Origin: Hymenobacter metallilatus
GTDB taxonomy: Bacteria; Bacteroidota; Bacteroidia; Cytophagales; Hymenobacteraceae
Direction of reading: 5' to 3'
Assembly: GCF_003944705.1 (NCBI RefSeq)
Contig: NZ_RWIS01000012.1
Location: 124,001-188,000 of the forward strand
DNA: 64,000 bases
The notes below the pieces were generated by a model. The model had not been told where the DNA came from. It worked only from the letters and a program-made list of their open reading frames with translations, and made no database searches. How positions within the stretch are numbered: the stretch's first letter is position 1; every line of letters begins with the position of its first letter. Positions 51,554 to 60,078 of the stretch are shown here, piece after piece. The translations under genes and the position numbers were made by a program.

Positions 51554-52038
51554 GAGAAAGCAGGTGGCAAATTGTAATTGGCTAAACCTACCCAATATCC
51601 AAGGTATCCCAAAATGCAGAGGCCACCCCGGAAAGGAATGGCTCAAGTAATGAGAACCTCAACGCTCAGGTAAAAACAGACTGCTAACCACTCTTTCTAT
51701 GAACCTCCTTCTGTGCAGCACATATCATCCTGCCGCCCCACCTGGGTTAACTGCTGTTGAAGCTGTTGAGAAAATTTGTTAGCGCAACTCAAAACATCAT
51801 GCTCAGCGAAGTCGGAGCGTGTCTGCTACTTTCTCTGACCCGTTCAGCGAAGCGGGAAAGATGCTTTGATGAGCAGGCGCCACCTAGAGCAGGATGAGCT
51901 TTTGATTTCCCAAATAGCCTTCATGAGGAGGTTTTGATGATGCAAGCAGGGTCTAATCTGTGTGCCAGCTCCTCACTCATGGGCACCACCAGAGCCGGAA
52001 AGCAGCAGGGGATGGTAGTTTTTCCTCAACTTGCAGCT
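51554..52038. other. Intergenic region with decayed repeat
   Basis: Beyond the hydrolase promoter it holds degraded copies of the dispersed palindrome (TCATGCTCAGCGAAGTCGGA at 51800 and CGTTCAGCGAAGCGGGAAAG at 51841). No clear gene is seen between 51614 and the methyltransferase start. Alternative methyltransferase ATGs at 51934 and 52012 lie here. Confidence 0.5.
51583..51613 (-). promoter_or_regulatory. Bacteroidota-type promoter of the hydrolase gene
   Basis: On the minus strand, TTTG (51610-51613), a 19-base spacer and TAGGTTTA (51583-51590) match the TTG-N19-TAnnTTTG consensus with one mismatch. The leader to ATG 51553 would be about 23 bases. Confidence 0.75.
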
Positions 52039-52911
52039 ATGAAGACTACCGATGTACTACAGGTATACGATGCGCATTATGCAGCTGATTACGATAATCG
52101 ATTTCTGTTGCTGCCTGATATCCGAAGCAATACCGAAGCCGACCTTACCCTGCTTCGGGGGCTATTGGGGCCAGATGCCCGGTGGCTGGATATCGGCTGT
52201 GGTACAGGGTATTTCCTGAGCAAGTTTCCCGGTGTAGCCCGCGCGGGCTACGATTTATCGGCTGCCATGCTGGCCCAGGCCCGGAGGGGCAGCCCCGATG
52301 CGCTTTTCTTTCGGGAAGGCGACTTCCGGGACCCGGTTCCAGAGTGGGAGGCGCAATGGTCGCTGGTTACGTGCATGTGGTCGGCTTACTCGTACTGCGA
52401 AACGGTAAAGGAGGTGGAGCAGGTGGTAGCCAATATGGTGGAATGGACGCGGCCCGGCGGAGCCATTTTTATTCCGGTACTTGACTTAGAGGAGATGCGC
52501 GGTACTTCCGTACTCTACCACACCGACTCGGCCGGTATTTTTCCCGGGGATTTCTGGATAACCGGCGTTACGTGGTCCTGGGCAGAAAGTGAAACGGGTA
52601 AAACCCATCACCATCTTATTGCTCCTCATATTGAGCACTTTATCCGGTTGCTGGCCCCGCATTTTAAGCAAGTAGAAGTAGTGAGTCACCCGGCAGTGGT
52701 GCCGGGCGGGCCTGCCCGTCGGGCGGTGCTGGCAACGGCCCGGCGTACGGGTATTGACGCAACCCGGCCTGCTACTGTAATATGGCCCACACCAAAGCCC
52801 GTGGTGCCAGCTGCGGCCACACTGCCACTGACAGTGCTATTGAAGGAAGTAGTAAGCCGCCTGCGTCCGGGACACCTATGGCGGGCTGTGCGTCATCGGC
52901 TACACCGCTGA
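52039..52911 (+). CDS. SAM-dependent methyltransferase near polysaccharide export genes
   Basis: In this 290-residue class I methyltransferase, residues 47-60 ARWLDIGCGTGYFL form the SAM loop (Asp51 to Gly57). AGYDLSAAMLAQARRG and EWTRPGGAIFIPVLDLEEM follow. The C-terminal region resembles small-molecule or glycan methyltransferases. ATG 52039 (MKTTDVLQVYDAHYAADYDNRF) fits the usual fold start best, but 51934 and 52012 cannot be excluded. It is convergent with the Wzt gene, ending 29 bases from its stop, so it may modify the exported glycan. That is inference. Confidence 0.8.
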   Translation: MKTTDVLQVYDAHYAADYDNRFLLLPDIRSNTEADLTLLRGLLGPDARWLDIGCGTGYFLSKFPGVARAGYDLSAAMLAQARRGSPDALFFREGDFRDPVPEWEAQWSLVTCMWSAYSYCETVKEVEQVVANMVEWTRPGGAIFIPVLDLEEMRGTSVLYHTDSAGIFPGDFWITGVTWSWAESETGKTHHHLIAPHIEHFIRLLAPHFKQVEVVSHPAVVPGGPARRAVLATARRTGIDATRPATVIWPTPKPVVPAAATLPLTVLLKEVVSRLRPGHLWRAVRHRLHR

Positions 52912-52939
52912 GCAGCCCGTCTATGGCAGCCATCCAGCA

Positions 52940-54184
52940 TCAGTTGTGCCAGCTAATTGGCAGCGTTACTAGTTGCTGAATCATGGATTGAAAGCTTTTT
53001 TCAAGGGTGAGTTCCCCTTGCACAACCAGTGGCACGGGGGCATCCTCCCAGCCCAGTAAGGCCAGGGGCTGCTGCGACTGTAGCTCAAAAATGGCAGCTT
53101 TTACCAGGTATTGGCCTGCTGTAAGGGGCAGCCGCTCCACCGTACAACTCAACTGATGCCGGCCTGGGGCCAGATGGGAAGGTGCAAGGTTTACGCCACC
53201 GGTAACGCAGGTGAGTCCGTCGTTGGTCCAGATATAAAAAGCCCAACCGATATTGGCCTGCGGTGCTTGAGCCCGGTACGTAAGGTGCATCTGTACCGTA
53301 TCATCGGTGACGATGGTGGAAGTAGTCAGGCTCTCAAACGTAAGCTCCTCAATCACCAACGGCACGCTGCCTCCTGCCTGAGCATTACGTGCTGCCAGCA
53401 ACTGCTGCTGCTGGTCATAGTACTTATCGAGCGTTTCCAGGCCGGTGCCTGCAAACGTTAGCCGCCCTCTTTCCAGCAATACCCCCTGCTGACACACCGC
53501 CTGCACGTGGTAAGGATTGTGCGAAACAAGCACCACCGAGCCACCGCTGGCCAGATAAGCCAACATATGGTTGATGCATTTGCGCTGGAAGTCCATATCT
53601 CCAACAGCCAATACCTCATCTACCAGCAGAATATCGGGCCGCAGATGGACGGCAACGGCATAGGCCAGCCGTGCTACCATACCCGAGCTGTAGAACTGAA
53701 TAGGCATATCAAGAGCGGAGCCCAGGCCTGCAAACTCCTCAATCTGGGCAAATAAAGGCAGTACCTGTTCCCTGGAAAAGCCCAGCAAGGCGGCTCGAAT
53801 AAACACGTTTTCACGGCCGCTGAGTACCGGGTCCAGCCCTACGCCCAACTCAATCAGTGCTCCTACCTGTCCGCGGATATGAATACTGCCGCCATCGGGC
53901 TTAATCAGACCGTTGAGCAGCTTGAGCAGGGTGCTTTTGCCGGCTCCATTAGCCCCTACAATAGCCAGGGCCTCCCCCCGGCGCAATTCAAATGATATAT
54001 CCTGTACCCCCCAGAACTCGTGGGGCCGCAACCGTGCGGTGCGGGCCCGATATCGGGGCCAGGCTTCGGCCAGGATGTCGCGCAGGGCGTACCACATAGA
54101 GAGCCGGAGTCGGGTACAGAACTTTTTGGAAAGGTTGTGGACCTGCAACAGGGGGGAAGCGGAGAGTGGGTTACTGGTTTGCAA
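52940..54184 (-). CDS. wzt: ABC transporter ATPase for polysaccharide export (Wzt-like, C-terminal sugar-binding domain)
   Basis: The 414-residue protein powers export of O-antigen or teichoic-type glycans. Residues 60-235 form the ATPase: Walker A GANGAGKS (77-84), signature YSSGMVARLAYAV (165-177), Walker B ILLVDEVLAVGD and H-loop His222. Residues ~240-414 form a Wzt C-terminal beta-sandwich that recognises the modified end of the chain (VQMHLTYRAQAPQANIGWAFYIWTNDGLTCVTG, LPLTAGQYLVKAAIFE). It lies 36 bases downstream of wzm. The carbohydrate-binding tail implies a capped chain; the nearby methyltransferase may make the cap. Confidence 0.93.
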   Translation of the reverse strand: MQTSNPLSASPLLQVHNLSKKFCTRLRLSMWYALRDILAEAWPRYRARTARLRPHEFWGVQDISFELRRGEALAIVGANGAGKSTLLKLLNGLIKPDGGSIHIRGQVGALIELGVGLDPVLSGRENVFIRAALLGFSREQVLPLFAQIEEFAGLGSALDMPIQFYSSGMVARLAYAVAVHLRPDILLVDEVLAVGDMDFQRKCINHMLAYLASGGSVVLVSHNPYHVQAVCQQGVLLERGRLTFAGTGLETLDKYYDQQQQLLAARNAQAGGSVPLVIEELTFESLTTSTIVTDDTVQMHLTYRAQAPQANIGWAFYIWTNDGLTCVTGGVNLAPSHLAPGRHQLSCTVERLPLTAGQYLVKAAIFELQSQQPLALLGWEDAPVPLVVQGELTLEKSFQSMIQQLVTLPISWHN

Positions 54185-54220
54185 CGGGCAGGAGGTACAA
54201 ATGATAGTGAATGCCCCGGC

Positions 54221-55051
54221 TTAAAAGCGGGCTATAAGATGAGGCTGGGCCAAACGGTAAGCCAGCCAGCCCAAGGCGACGCTGGCCCCGGCCAGGCCTA
54301 CTACCGGCCAGAAACCAGGCGTAGGGTGAGCCACGCCAGTCAGTAGCCAGTTGCGGGTAGTTGTAAGCAGGGGCGTTACCGGATTCAGGCTAAGTACAGA
54401 TGCATAGCGTGAGGGCACTACATACACAACCGGCGTTATCAGAAACCACATATTAATCAGCAGGGTGAGGGCATTGGCTACGTCGCTGTACAGGAGCCCG
54501 AACAGGGCAATAACCCAGCCCAAGCCCAGGCCCAGGCCCAGCAAAGCTGCCAAACCCACTGGCACCCAGAGTAGTGTTACGTGCCAGCCCACATCGTACC
54601 ACCACATTACGCCCCCAAGCACCAGCAGCCGCACCAGCAGGTTAAACACAACCACACCCACGGCCGCCACCACAAATGCCTCGTGTGGCACCCGTACCTT
54701 TGCCAGCGTAGCCCGAACCGCGGTAAGTTGTTGCAGAGGGCTGTTCAGCATCTCCACAAACCCTTGCCAAAGGAAGATACCCGTCAGCACAAACAAAGGT
54801 AAGGGTACTGTGGGCTGCCGGCCTTGCAGCAAATTGGCTTTGCTCAGCAGCGTCCAGGTGAGGGCCAGGAAAAGTGGAGGAGCCAGCAACCAAAGGTAGC
54901 CAAGCACGCTCTGCCGATACTGCACCCGAAGATTGCGCACAAACAATTGGCGGCCAACCCGCAGCACTGCCCGTATATCGTGCCCAACAGTTTGCCCGAA
55001 AGCCCGCAAATCAGCCAGGGGGGACGATGAATTATAGATTATTTCCCTCAT
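54221..55051 (-). CDS. wzm: ABC polysaccharide export permease (Wzm-like)
   Basis: The 276-residue permease of the ABC-2 class has about six membrane helices. Diagnostic are RNLRVQYRQSVLGYLWLLAPPLFLALTWTLL at the start, the LLINMWFLITPVVYVVPSRYASVLSLNPVTPLLTTTRNWLL segment and the C-terminal LAYRLAQPHLIARF. It forms the channel partner of the Wzt ATPase next to it. ATG 55051 is chosen; ATG 55063 four codons earlier is equally possible. A minus-strand TATTTTG box lies just upstream. Confidence 0.92.
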   Translation of the reverse strand: MREIIYNSSSPLADLRAFGQTVGHDIRAVLRVGRQLFVRNLRVQYRQSVLGYLWLLAPPLFLALTWTLLSKANLLQGRQPTVPLPLFVLTGIFLWQGFVEMLNSPLQQLTAVRATLAKVRVPHEAFVVAAVGVVVFNLLVRLLVLGGVMWWYDVGWHVTLLWVPVGLAALLGLGLGLGWVIALFGLLYSDVANALTLLINMWFLITPVVYVVPSRYASVLSLNPVTPLLTTTRNWLLTGVAHPTPGFWPVVGLAGASVALGWLAYRLAQPHLIARF

Positions 55052-55143
55052 TTTTGTTCGCAAAATACAAGTCTTCCTTCACAGTCGAGGCTGTTTCCTA
55101 GGCCACATCGACTTGGGGTACACCTCGGCGGTCCTACCCCCAC

Positions 55144-56181
55144 ATGACAGCGTCTCTATTTATCCGTCGATTAGCTACTGTTGCTCGTATTTCTGAGTGG
55201 TGGGGATACAAATTTGCACCAATTATGGCTATTTGTTTCGCCTCCATTCTGCTGCTGAACAGCCCGATCTGGATGCTTGGTGGTCAATTACTACTACTAC
55301 TGCTAGCCCTTACCGTGGCAGCCACCTACGTAAGCCTGCTCAACGACTGGACTGACCGGACCGATGATGCGCAGGCAGGTAAGTCTAACCGGTTGGCGTA
55401 TACATCTGCCCGGCGTGTTGCATGGCTGTTAGGTACATGTGTGGTAGCCGGAGTAGGATTTGGTTGGTATTTCTGGCGCACCAGTCCGCTGATAGCGGGG
55501 CTTTACCTGGGTACTTGGGTTGTATTCTCTGCGTATTCGCTTCCGCCCGTGCGCCTGAAAGGCCGGGCTCTGGCCGGCGTACTGGCCGATGCTGCCGGTG
55601 CCCATTTTTTTCCGCAAATGACGGGTATTATGCTGATGAGTGCCAGCCTGCACCAGACGCTGCCGCCGCTCTGGGTGGGGGCGGTGGGTATCTGGTCGTT
55701 GGCTTGCGGGATGCGCAATATTATCTGGCATCAGCTCAGCGACGCTACCAACGACGCAGAAGCTGGTATGCGCACTTTCGTAACCCGTTTGGGAGCTACA
55801 AATGCCCGTCGCATAGTTGAGTTCATTGTGTTTCCAATCGAGTGTATAGCACTGCTGGTACTATTGAGCCTGAGTAGCCGGGTGGCTGCGGGGTTGGCTA
55901 TGCTTCTTTACGCAGGCTTGGTGCTGATCCGGCATTACCGCTGGCGAATGAAACTTACAATAGTGCAGCCCCAGCCCCATTCGCACGTGCTGCTGAACGA
56001 GTATTATGAAGCCTTCCTACCCCTAGCTCTACTACTGGCGGCCTGGTGGCAGCGGCCGGCCGAAGGCCTCGTATTGGTCGGTTTTGGGCTATTGTTTGGT
56101 CCTACTCTCTGGCGTACAGTTCGCCTCTTTGGCCGGGCTGCCTGGTGGGTTACCCGGCGGGGGCTGCCCAGCGGGCAGTAG
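55144..56181 (+). CDS. UbiA-family prenyltransferase
   Basis: The 345-residue integral membrane protein has about eight helices and both aspartate-rich motifs of the UbiA family: NDWTDRTDD (Asn67, Asp68, Asp71, Asp74) and SDATND (Asp200, Asp204). These bind Mg and prenyl diphosphate. It should attach an isoprenoid chain to an aromatic or sugar acceptor, as in decaprenyl-phosphate phosphoribosyltransferase or menaquinone enzymes. It is divergent from the Wzm gene by 92 bases. A role in making the lipid carrier for the exported glycan is possible, but the acceptor is not shown. Confidence 0.87.
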   Translation: MTASLFIRRLATVARISEWWGYKFAPIMAICFASILLLNSPIWMLGGQLLLLLLALTVAATYVSLLNDWTDRTDDAQAGKSNRLAYTSARRVAWLLGTCVVAGVGFGWYFWRTSPLIAGLYLGTWVVFSAYSLPPVRLKGRALAGVLADAAGAHFFPQMTGIMLMSASLHQTLPPLWVGAVGIWSLACGMRNIIWHQLSDATNDAEAGMRTFVTRLGATNARRIVEFIVFPIECIALLVLLSLSSRVAAGLAMLLYAGLVLIRHYRWRMKLTIVQPQPHSHVLLNEYYEAFLPLALLLAAWWQRPAEGLVLVGFGLLFGPTLWRTVRLFGRAAWWVTRRGLPSGQ

Positions 56182-56231
56182 CAAGCAAACCCGGTAGTTA
56201 AACACCTGCTTCAGGTAGCGCAAAAATAAAG

Positions 56232-56263
56232 GCGGGCCGCCCCTGTAAGGAGCGGCCCGCTGC
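56232..56263 (-). terminator. Rho-independent terminator of the YebC gene
   Basis: On the minus strand, GCGGGCCGCTCC and GGGGCGGCCCGC form a long GC stem followed by CTTTATTTTTG. It lies 40 bases after the yebC stop. Confidence 0.85.
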
Positions 56264-56303
56264 CAGTCTTTCACAAAATCCGTAAAATCCGCGCAACCAG
56301 TGG

Positions 56304-57038
56304 TTAGCCGAGCGTGTGGTACACGGCCTGCACGTCGTCGTCGTCCTCAAACTTCTCAATCAGGTTCATTACCTCTTCCAGCTGCTCGCCTTCCAGGTGG
56401 ACGGTGGTGTTAGGCACGCGCTGGAGCTGGGCCGATACTACGTTCAGGCCCTTCTCTTCCAGGGCCTTCTGCATCTGGCCGAAGTCGGTGAAGGCCGTTT
56501 CTACTACAATGTAGTGCTTCTCGTTGCCGTGCTCATCTTCCTCCTGGTCGGCGTACACGTCTTCGGCGCCAGCGTCAATCAGCTCCAGCTCCAACTCTTC
56601 CAGGTCCAGGCCTTCGGCGGCCAGCTTGAATACGCCCTTGCGGGTGAAGGTATAGTCGGAGGAGCCGGCGGTACCCAGGGCTCCATTGCCCCGGTTGAAG
56701 TACATGCGCACGTTGGCCACGGTGCGGGTGGGGTTGTCGGTGGCCGTTTCAATAACTACGGCTACACCGTGGGGGGCGTAGCCCTCGTATACTACTTCCT
56801 GGTAGTCCTTTTCCTCCTTGCTGCTGGCGCGCTTGATGGCCGCTTCTACCCGGTCTTTGGGCATGTTTACGCCCTTGGCGTTCTGCATGGCCGTGCGCAG
56901 ACGGGAGTTGGTGTCGGGGTTGGGGCCCGATTCCTTCACCGCCATTACAATTTCCCGGCCGATGCGGGTAAAGTCTTTGGACATCCGGTCCCAGCGCTTC
57001 ATTTTGCGGCCTTTGCGGAATTCAAACGCGCGTCCCAT
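56304..57038 (-). CDS. yebC: YebC/PmpR-family transcriptional regulator or translation factor
   Basis: The 244-residue three-domain protein starts MGRAFEFRKGRKMKRWDRMSKDFTRIGREI and continues MPKDRVEAAIKRAS, YEGYAPHGVAVVIETATDNPTRTVANVR and NRGNGALGTAGS. The acidic C-terminal domain follows (IDAGAEDVYADQEEDEHGNEKHYIVVE). Members act as DNA-binding regulators or assist ribosomes at polyproline stretches. The length is normal. Short tandem CACCATTTCACC units precede the ATG. Confidence 0.94.
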   Translation of the reverse strand: MGRAFEFRKGRKMKRWDRMSKDFTRIGREIVMAVKESGPNPDTNSRLRTAMQNAKGVNMPKDRVEAAIKRASSKEEKDYQEVVYEGYAPHGVAVVIETATDNPTRTVANVRMYFNRGNGALGTAGSSDYTFTRKGVFKLAAEGLDLEELELELIDAGAEDVYADQEEDEHGNEKHYIVVETAFTDFGQMQKALEEKGLNVVSAQLQRVPNTTVHLEGEQLEEVMNLIEKFEDDDDVQAVYHTLG

Positions 57039-57179
57039 CTATGGTGAGTTGGTGAAATGGTGAAATAGTGAGTTGCCGTTCGGCGGGGTGGGGCCGAAAG
57101 GGGCCGCAAGTTAGCAGAAACCCCGGCCGGGCGCAATGCAGGCCCAGCCTGACCACTGCGCCCGGCCCGTTGTACCGCC

Positions 57180-57608
57180 TTACTGCATCCGCAGCGTGTA
57201 GATGCTCTGATTGCCAACCGGAAAGCCGGCCAGCGTGATGGTGAGTAGCCCGTTCCGCAGTCGGAAAACGCCCCGGTCGGTGTGGGGCTGGCCGTTGCGG
57301 GTGTACAGAAACCGGATGCTGTCGGCGGCAAATACGAAGCGGCCATCCTGGTCGAAGCGCAGGGTGGTGCCGTTGCCGGCCAGCGTCAGCCGTTTCTGGT
57401 AGGTGCCGTCGGCCCGCAGCTGCAGGGTACCCCCAACGCCCTTGGCCGCCAGCGGGGTAGGGCTGGTGCCTTTATCGAGAATAGCGTAAGTGAGGTAGGT
57501 ATAGGTAGCAAAAAACGACGGGCTTTTGCGGGGAATGGATTGAGGGGGCCGGGCGCTGGGCAGCAGCGGCGTAGCTCCCAGAAACCACAGGAATAGAAAC
57601 CATTTCAT
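57180..57608 (-). CDS. Secreted lipocalin-like beta-barrel protein, hypothetical
   Basis: The 142-residue protein has a weak signal peptide (MKWFLFLWFLGATPLLPSARP). Then come beta-strand pairs with Asp/Gly turns (GTLQLRADGTYQKRLTLAGNGTTLRFDQDGRFVFAADSIRFLYTRNG), resembling the lipocalin-like or DUF-type domains of Bacteroidota. Function unknown. It lies 30 bases after the STAS-like gene on the same strand. Confidence 0.6.
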   Translation of the reverse strand: MKWFLFLWFLGATPLLPSARPPQSIPRKSPSFFATYTYLTYAILDKGTSPTPLAAKGVGGTLQLRADGTYQKRLTLAGNGTTLRFDQDGRFVFAADSIRFLYTRNGQPHTDRGVFRLRNGLLTITLAGFPVGNQSIYTLRMQ

Positions 57609-57638
57609 TCTGAAAGATAGACCAGGAAACGGGGCTTC

Positions 57639-58034
57639 TCAAACGGGCACTGTGTAGAGCCACTGCTGCGCCGCCTCCAACTCATCGAAATCGAACGTAC
57701 GGATGGTGAGGCCCCGGGCGTATTGCATGGTAGAGGCCACCGCGTGCCGGGAGGGCCAGTCCATAGCGTTTACCCAGGCAACGGCCTGCACTCCCGCACT
57801 GGCCAGTTGCGGCAGAAACTCCTGGCCAATCCACTCGGCTGCCTGCCACCACTCCCCATATGCCTCACTGCTGTCATTCAGGATTTTTGTGCAGCCACAT
57901 TGTTGCGCACACTCCAGCAAACGGTTACAGTCCTGAAAAACGGATGCTGCGTCGTGCGCCCCTCTCCAGTGTACCCACAGCCAGTTTTCCTGCGGTTCGA
58001 AGCGAATGGTGAGGGATGGGGTATCTAGGAGCAT
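57639..58034 (-). CDS. STAS/SpoIIAA-like protein, hypothetical
   Basis: The 131-residue protein has alternating strands and helices: LTIRFEPQENWLWVHWRGAHDAASVFQDCNRLLECAQQCGCTKILNDSS, and VQAVAWVNAMDWPSRHAVASTMQYARGLTIRTFDFDELEAAQQWL. The fold matches the STAS/SpoIIAA-like family of Bacteroidota, in which proteins may bind lipids or partner proteins. The function is unproven. It is divergent from the arginase-family gene with 133 bases between them. Confidence 0.65.
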   Translation of the reverse strand: MLLDTPSLTIRFEPQENWLWVHWRGAHDAASVFQDCNRLLECAQQCGCTKILNDSSEAYGEWWQAAEWIGQEFLPQLASAGVQAVAWVNAMDWPSRHAVASTMQYARGLTIRTFDFDELEAAQQWLYTVPV

Positions 58035-58135
58035 AGCAAGTTCCAGGGAGTAGAACTACGGGCGAAAACACAACATACGCAATTCCTGATACTGTTGAGC
58101 TTGTTGGCAGGCTAAGCCTCGTTGTACGAGGTGCG

Positions 58136-58163
58136 TTGGTCGGGCATTTTCCCCCTACATTTG
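58136..58163 (+). promoter_or_regulatory. Promoter of the arginase-family gene with almost no leader
   Basis: TTG (58136-58138), 17-base spacer and TACATTTG (58156-58163), a perfect TAnnTTTG. The ATG starts 4 bases later at 58168, so the transcript would begin at or next to the start codon. Confidence 0.6.
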
Positions 58164-58167
58164 GGCT

Positions 58168-59082
58168 ATGCCCACCTTTCTACGTGACCTGATCCGGCCG
58201 GCGGCCGAGCTACCCGAGGCCGACGTGTGCCTGGTTGGAATACCCCTCGATTTTGGTACGGTGCTGGAAGGCGGCCGGGCCGGTGCCGCCCAGGCCCCCG
58301 AGGCCATTCGGCGGGAGCTGCGCCGCTACCACAAAACCTATAACCTGGAGCACAATATACGCCTCGATGGGTTGCGCATTGCCGATGCCGGCAACCTCGA
58401 CCTGCGCCACCCGGACCATGCTACCAACCACCAAACCATCCGGAGTGAGCTGGCCCGCCTGCTCAATCAGTACCCGCGGGTGGTGGTGCTGGGCGGTTCC
58501 CACGATGGTACCTATAGTACCGTGCGGGGCCTGCGCGACGCCACCGGCAGCACCTCGGTGGGCGGCATCAACCTGGATGCCCACGCCGACGTGAAAGACA
58601 AGCCCGGCCAGCTCAGCAGCGGCACCCCATTTGGGAAGCTGCTGCGGGAAGAAGTGCTGGCTGGGGCCCGGTTCACCGAAATCGGGTTGCATTCCAACCT
58701 CAACGCCTGGGAGGATATCGATTTTTTGCACCAGCAGCAGGCCCGCTTGGTACCTCTGGCCCATGTGCAGCAGGATGGTATGCCCGAGTACATGGGCCGG
58801 GCCCTGCGCCACGCCACCGCCGAGGGCCCCGCGTTTGTGAGCTTTGACATGGACAGCTGCGCCGAAGCCTATGCTCCTGCCGTAAGCGCCCCAAGCGCCG
58901 ATGGGTTTACGCCCCGCCAGGCTGTAGAGGCAGCTTTCCTGGCGGGCAAGGAGCCCGATGTGCTGCTATTTGAAGTGGTCGAGTTCAATCCGGCTTTCGA
59001 CCGTGACAACCAAACTGCCCGGCTGGCTGCAACCATCCTGACCGCCTATCTCACGGGCGTAGCGGCCGGGCTGGATGTCTGA
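58168..59082 (+). CDS. hutG: Formimidoylglutamase/arginase-family enzyme
   Basis: The 304-residue ureohydrolase carries the di-manganese motifs: GGSHDGTYS (His112, Asp113), INLDAHADVK (Asp137, His139, Asp141) and SFDMDSC (Asp227, Asp229). The pattern SCAEAYAPAVSAPSADGFTPRQA and the missing SHDxx-of-arginase variation match formimidoylglutamase of Bacteroidota, which splits formimidoylglutamate to glutamate and formamide in histidine breakdown. No other hut gene is nearby, so the substrate is inferred. A promoter abuts the ATG. Confidence 0.82.
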   Translation: MPTFLRDLIRPAAELPEADVCLVGIPLDFGTVLEGGRAGAAQAPEAIRRELRRYHKTYNLEHNIRLDGLRIADAGNLDLRHPDHATNHQTIRSELARLLNQYPRVVVLGGSHDGTYSTVRGLRDATGSTSVGGINLDAHADVKDKPGQLSSGTPFGKLLREEVLAGARFTEIGLHSNLNAWEDIDFLHQQQARLVPLAHVQQDGMPEYMGRALRHATAEGPAFVSFDMDSCAEAYAPAVSAPSADGFTPRQAVEAAFLAGKEPDVLLFEVVEFNPAFDRDNQTARLAATILTAYLTGVAAGLDV

Positions 59083-59151
59083 GCAGAACCGGGGCATCTG
59101 TGTACCGCCTGAAAATTTCTTCCGCGGCTCTGATTTTTACTCTTTGTATTC

Positions 59152-59991
59152 ATGAAGCTCTTTTTTCTGCAGTTGGGCCTGCTGGCCGGTGCAATTCCGG
59201 CAGCCGCCCAGCAGATACCGGCCCTGAGCCTTACTTGTCCTGCTCCGGCTGCCAGCCAGGCCCTACAAAAGCTACACTGCGAAACTCGCGACCTGACCCT
59301 ACCTGCTCCAGCGGCCGGCAACACGCTCACCATTGATGCCCGCGCCAACGGCGGTATTACGGTGCGGGGCTGGAATGGCACCACCGTGAAAGTGCGGGCC
59401 CTGGTAACCGGCCGGGCTGCCACTGCCGCCGATGCCCGCGCCCTGGTAGCTGCCGTGCGGATTACGGCGCAGAATAGTACTCTCCGTGCCAGTCGCGCCA
59501 ACGAATCCCTGGACGGCTGGGCCGTGGAGTACGAAGTGCTGGTGCCAGCCCGCACCGACCTGGACCTGAAAGCCGTAAACGGTGCCATTAAAGCGGAAAA
59601 TGTGGCCGGAAAGCTTCGCCTGAACACCACGAACGGCCCGCTGGTACTGCTGGATGTAAGCGGCGACGTGCGGGGCCAAACCACCAATGGCAGCCTTACG
59701 CTACGCTTGTCCGGGCCGGCCTGGGCGGGGCCGGGCCTGGAGGTAAGTACGGTAAACGGAGCCGTTGACTGGCAGCTGCCCGCTGTATATGCAGCCACCA
59801 TTCTGGCCCGCACCACGCACGGCAAAGTTAGCGCCGAGCTGAATACCAAGCGCAAAAGCGTGCTGCCGCACAACCTGGCAGCTACTCTAGGAAAAGGGGG
59901 CGCTCAACTCAAGGTAAGTACTGTACACGGCAGTATATCGGTGAAACAGCCCGCTGAAACAGCACCCGTTCAGCCCGACCCCGTCGAGTAA
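59152..59991 (+). CDS. Secreted DUF4097-like protein
   Basis: The 279-residue protein has a signal peptide (MKLFFLQLGLLAGAIPAAAQ). The mature part is a repeated beta-arch series typical of the DUF4097 group: LTIDARANGGITVRGWNGTTVKVRALVTG, TDLDLKAVNGAIKAENVAGKLRLNTTNGPLVLLDVSGDVRGQTTNGSLTLRLSG and LEVSTVNGAVDW. The recurring NG(x)(I/L) units probably form a parallel beta-helix. Function unknown; often seen next to sigma/anti-sigma genes, but none is here. Confidence 0.78.
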   Translation: MKLFFLQLGLLAGAIPAAAQQIPALSLTCPAPAASQALQKLHCETRDLTLPAPAAGNTLTIDARANGGITVRGWNGTTVKVRALVTGRAATAADARALVAAVRITAQNSTLRASRANESLDGWAVEYEVLVPARTDLDLKAVNGAIKAENVAGKLRLNTTNGPLVLLDVSGDVRGQTTNGSLTLRLSGPAWAGPGLEVSTVNGAVDWQLPAVYAATILARTTHGKVSAELNTKRKSVLPHNLAATLGKGGAQLKVSTVHGSISVKQPAETAPVQPDPVE

Positions 59992-60010
59992 AATCCGGGG
60001 CTTGCCAGAC

Positions 60011-60051
60011 AGCACACCGGCCCTGACTGCAGTAGCCAGGGCCGGTGTGCT
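60011..60051. terminator. Bidirectional terminator between convergent genes
   Basis: Perfect 15-bp stem AGCACACCGGCCCTG (60011-60025) and CAGGGCCGGTGTGCT (60037-60051) with an 11-base loop, between the stops of 59152-59991 and 60079-61068. The T-tract is weak on both strands. Confidence 0.75.
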
Positions 60052-60078
60052 ACCAGCAAAAGAACGAGAAAACAGCAG

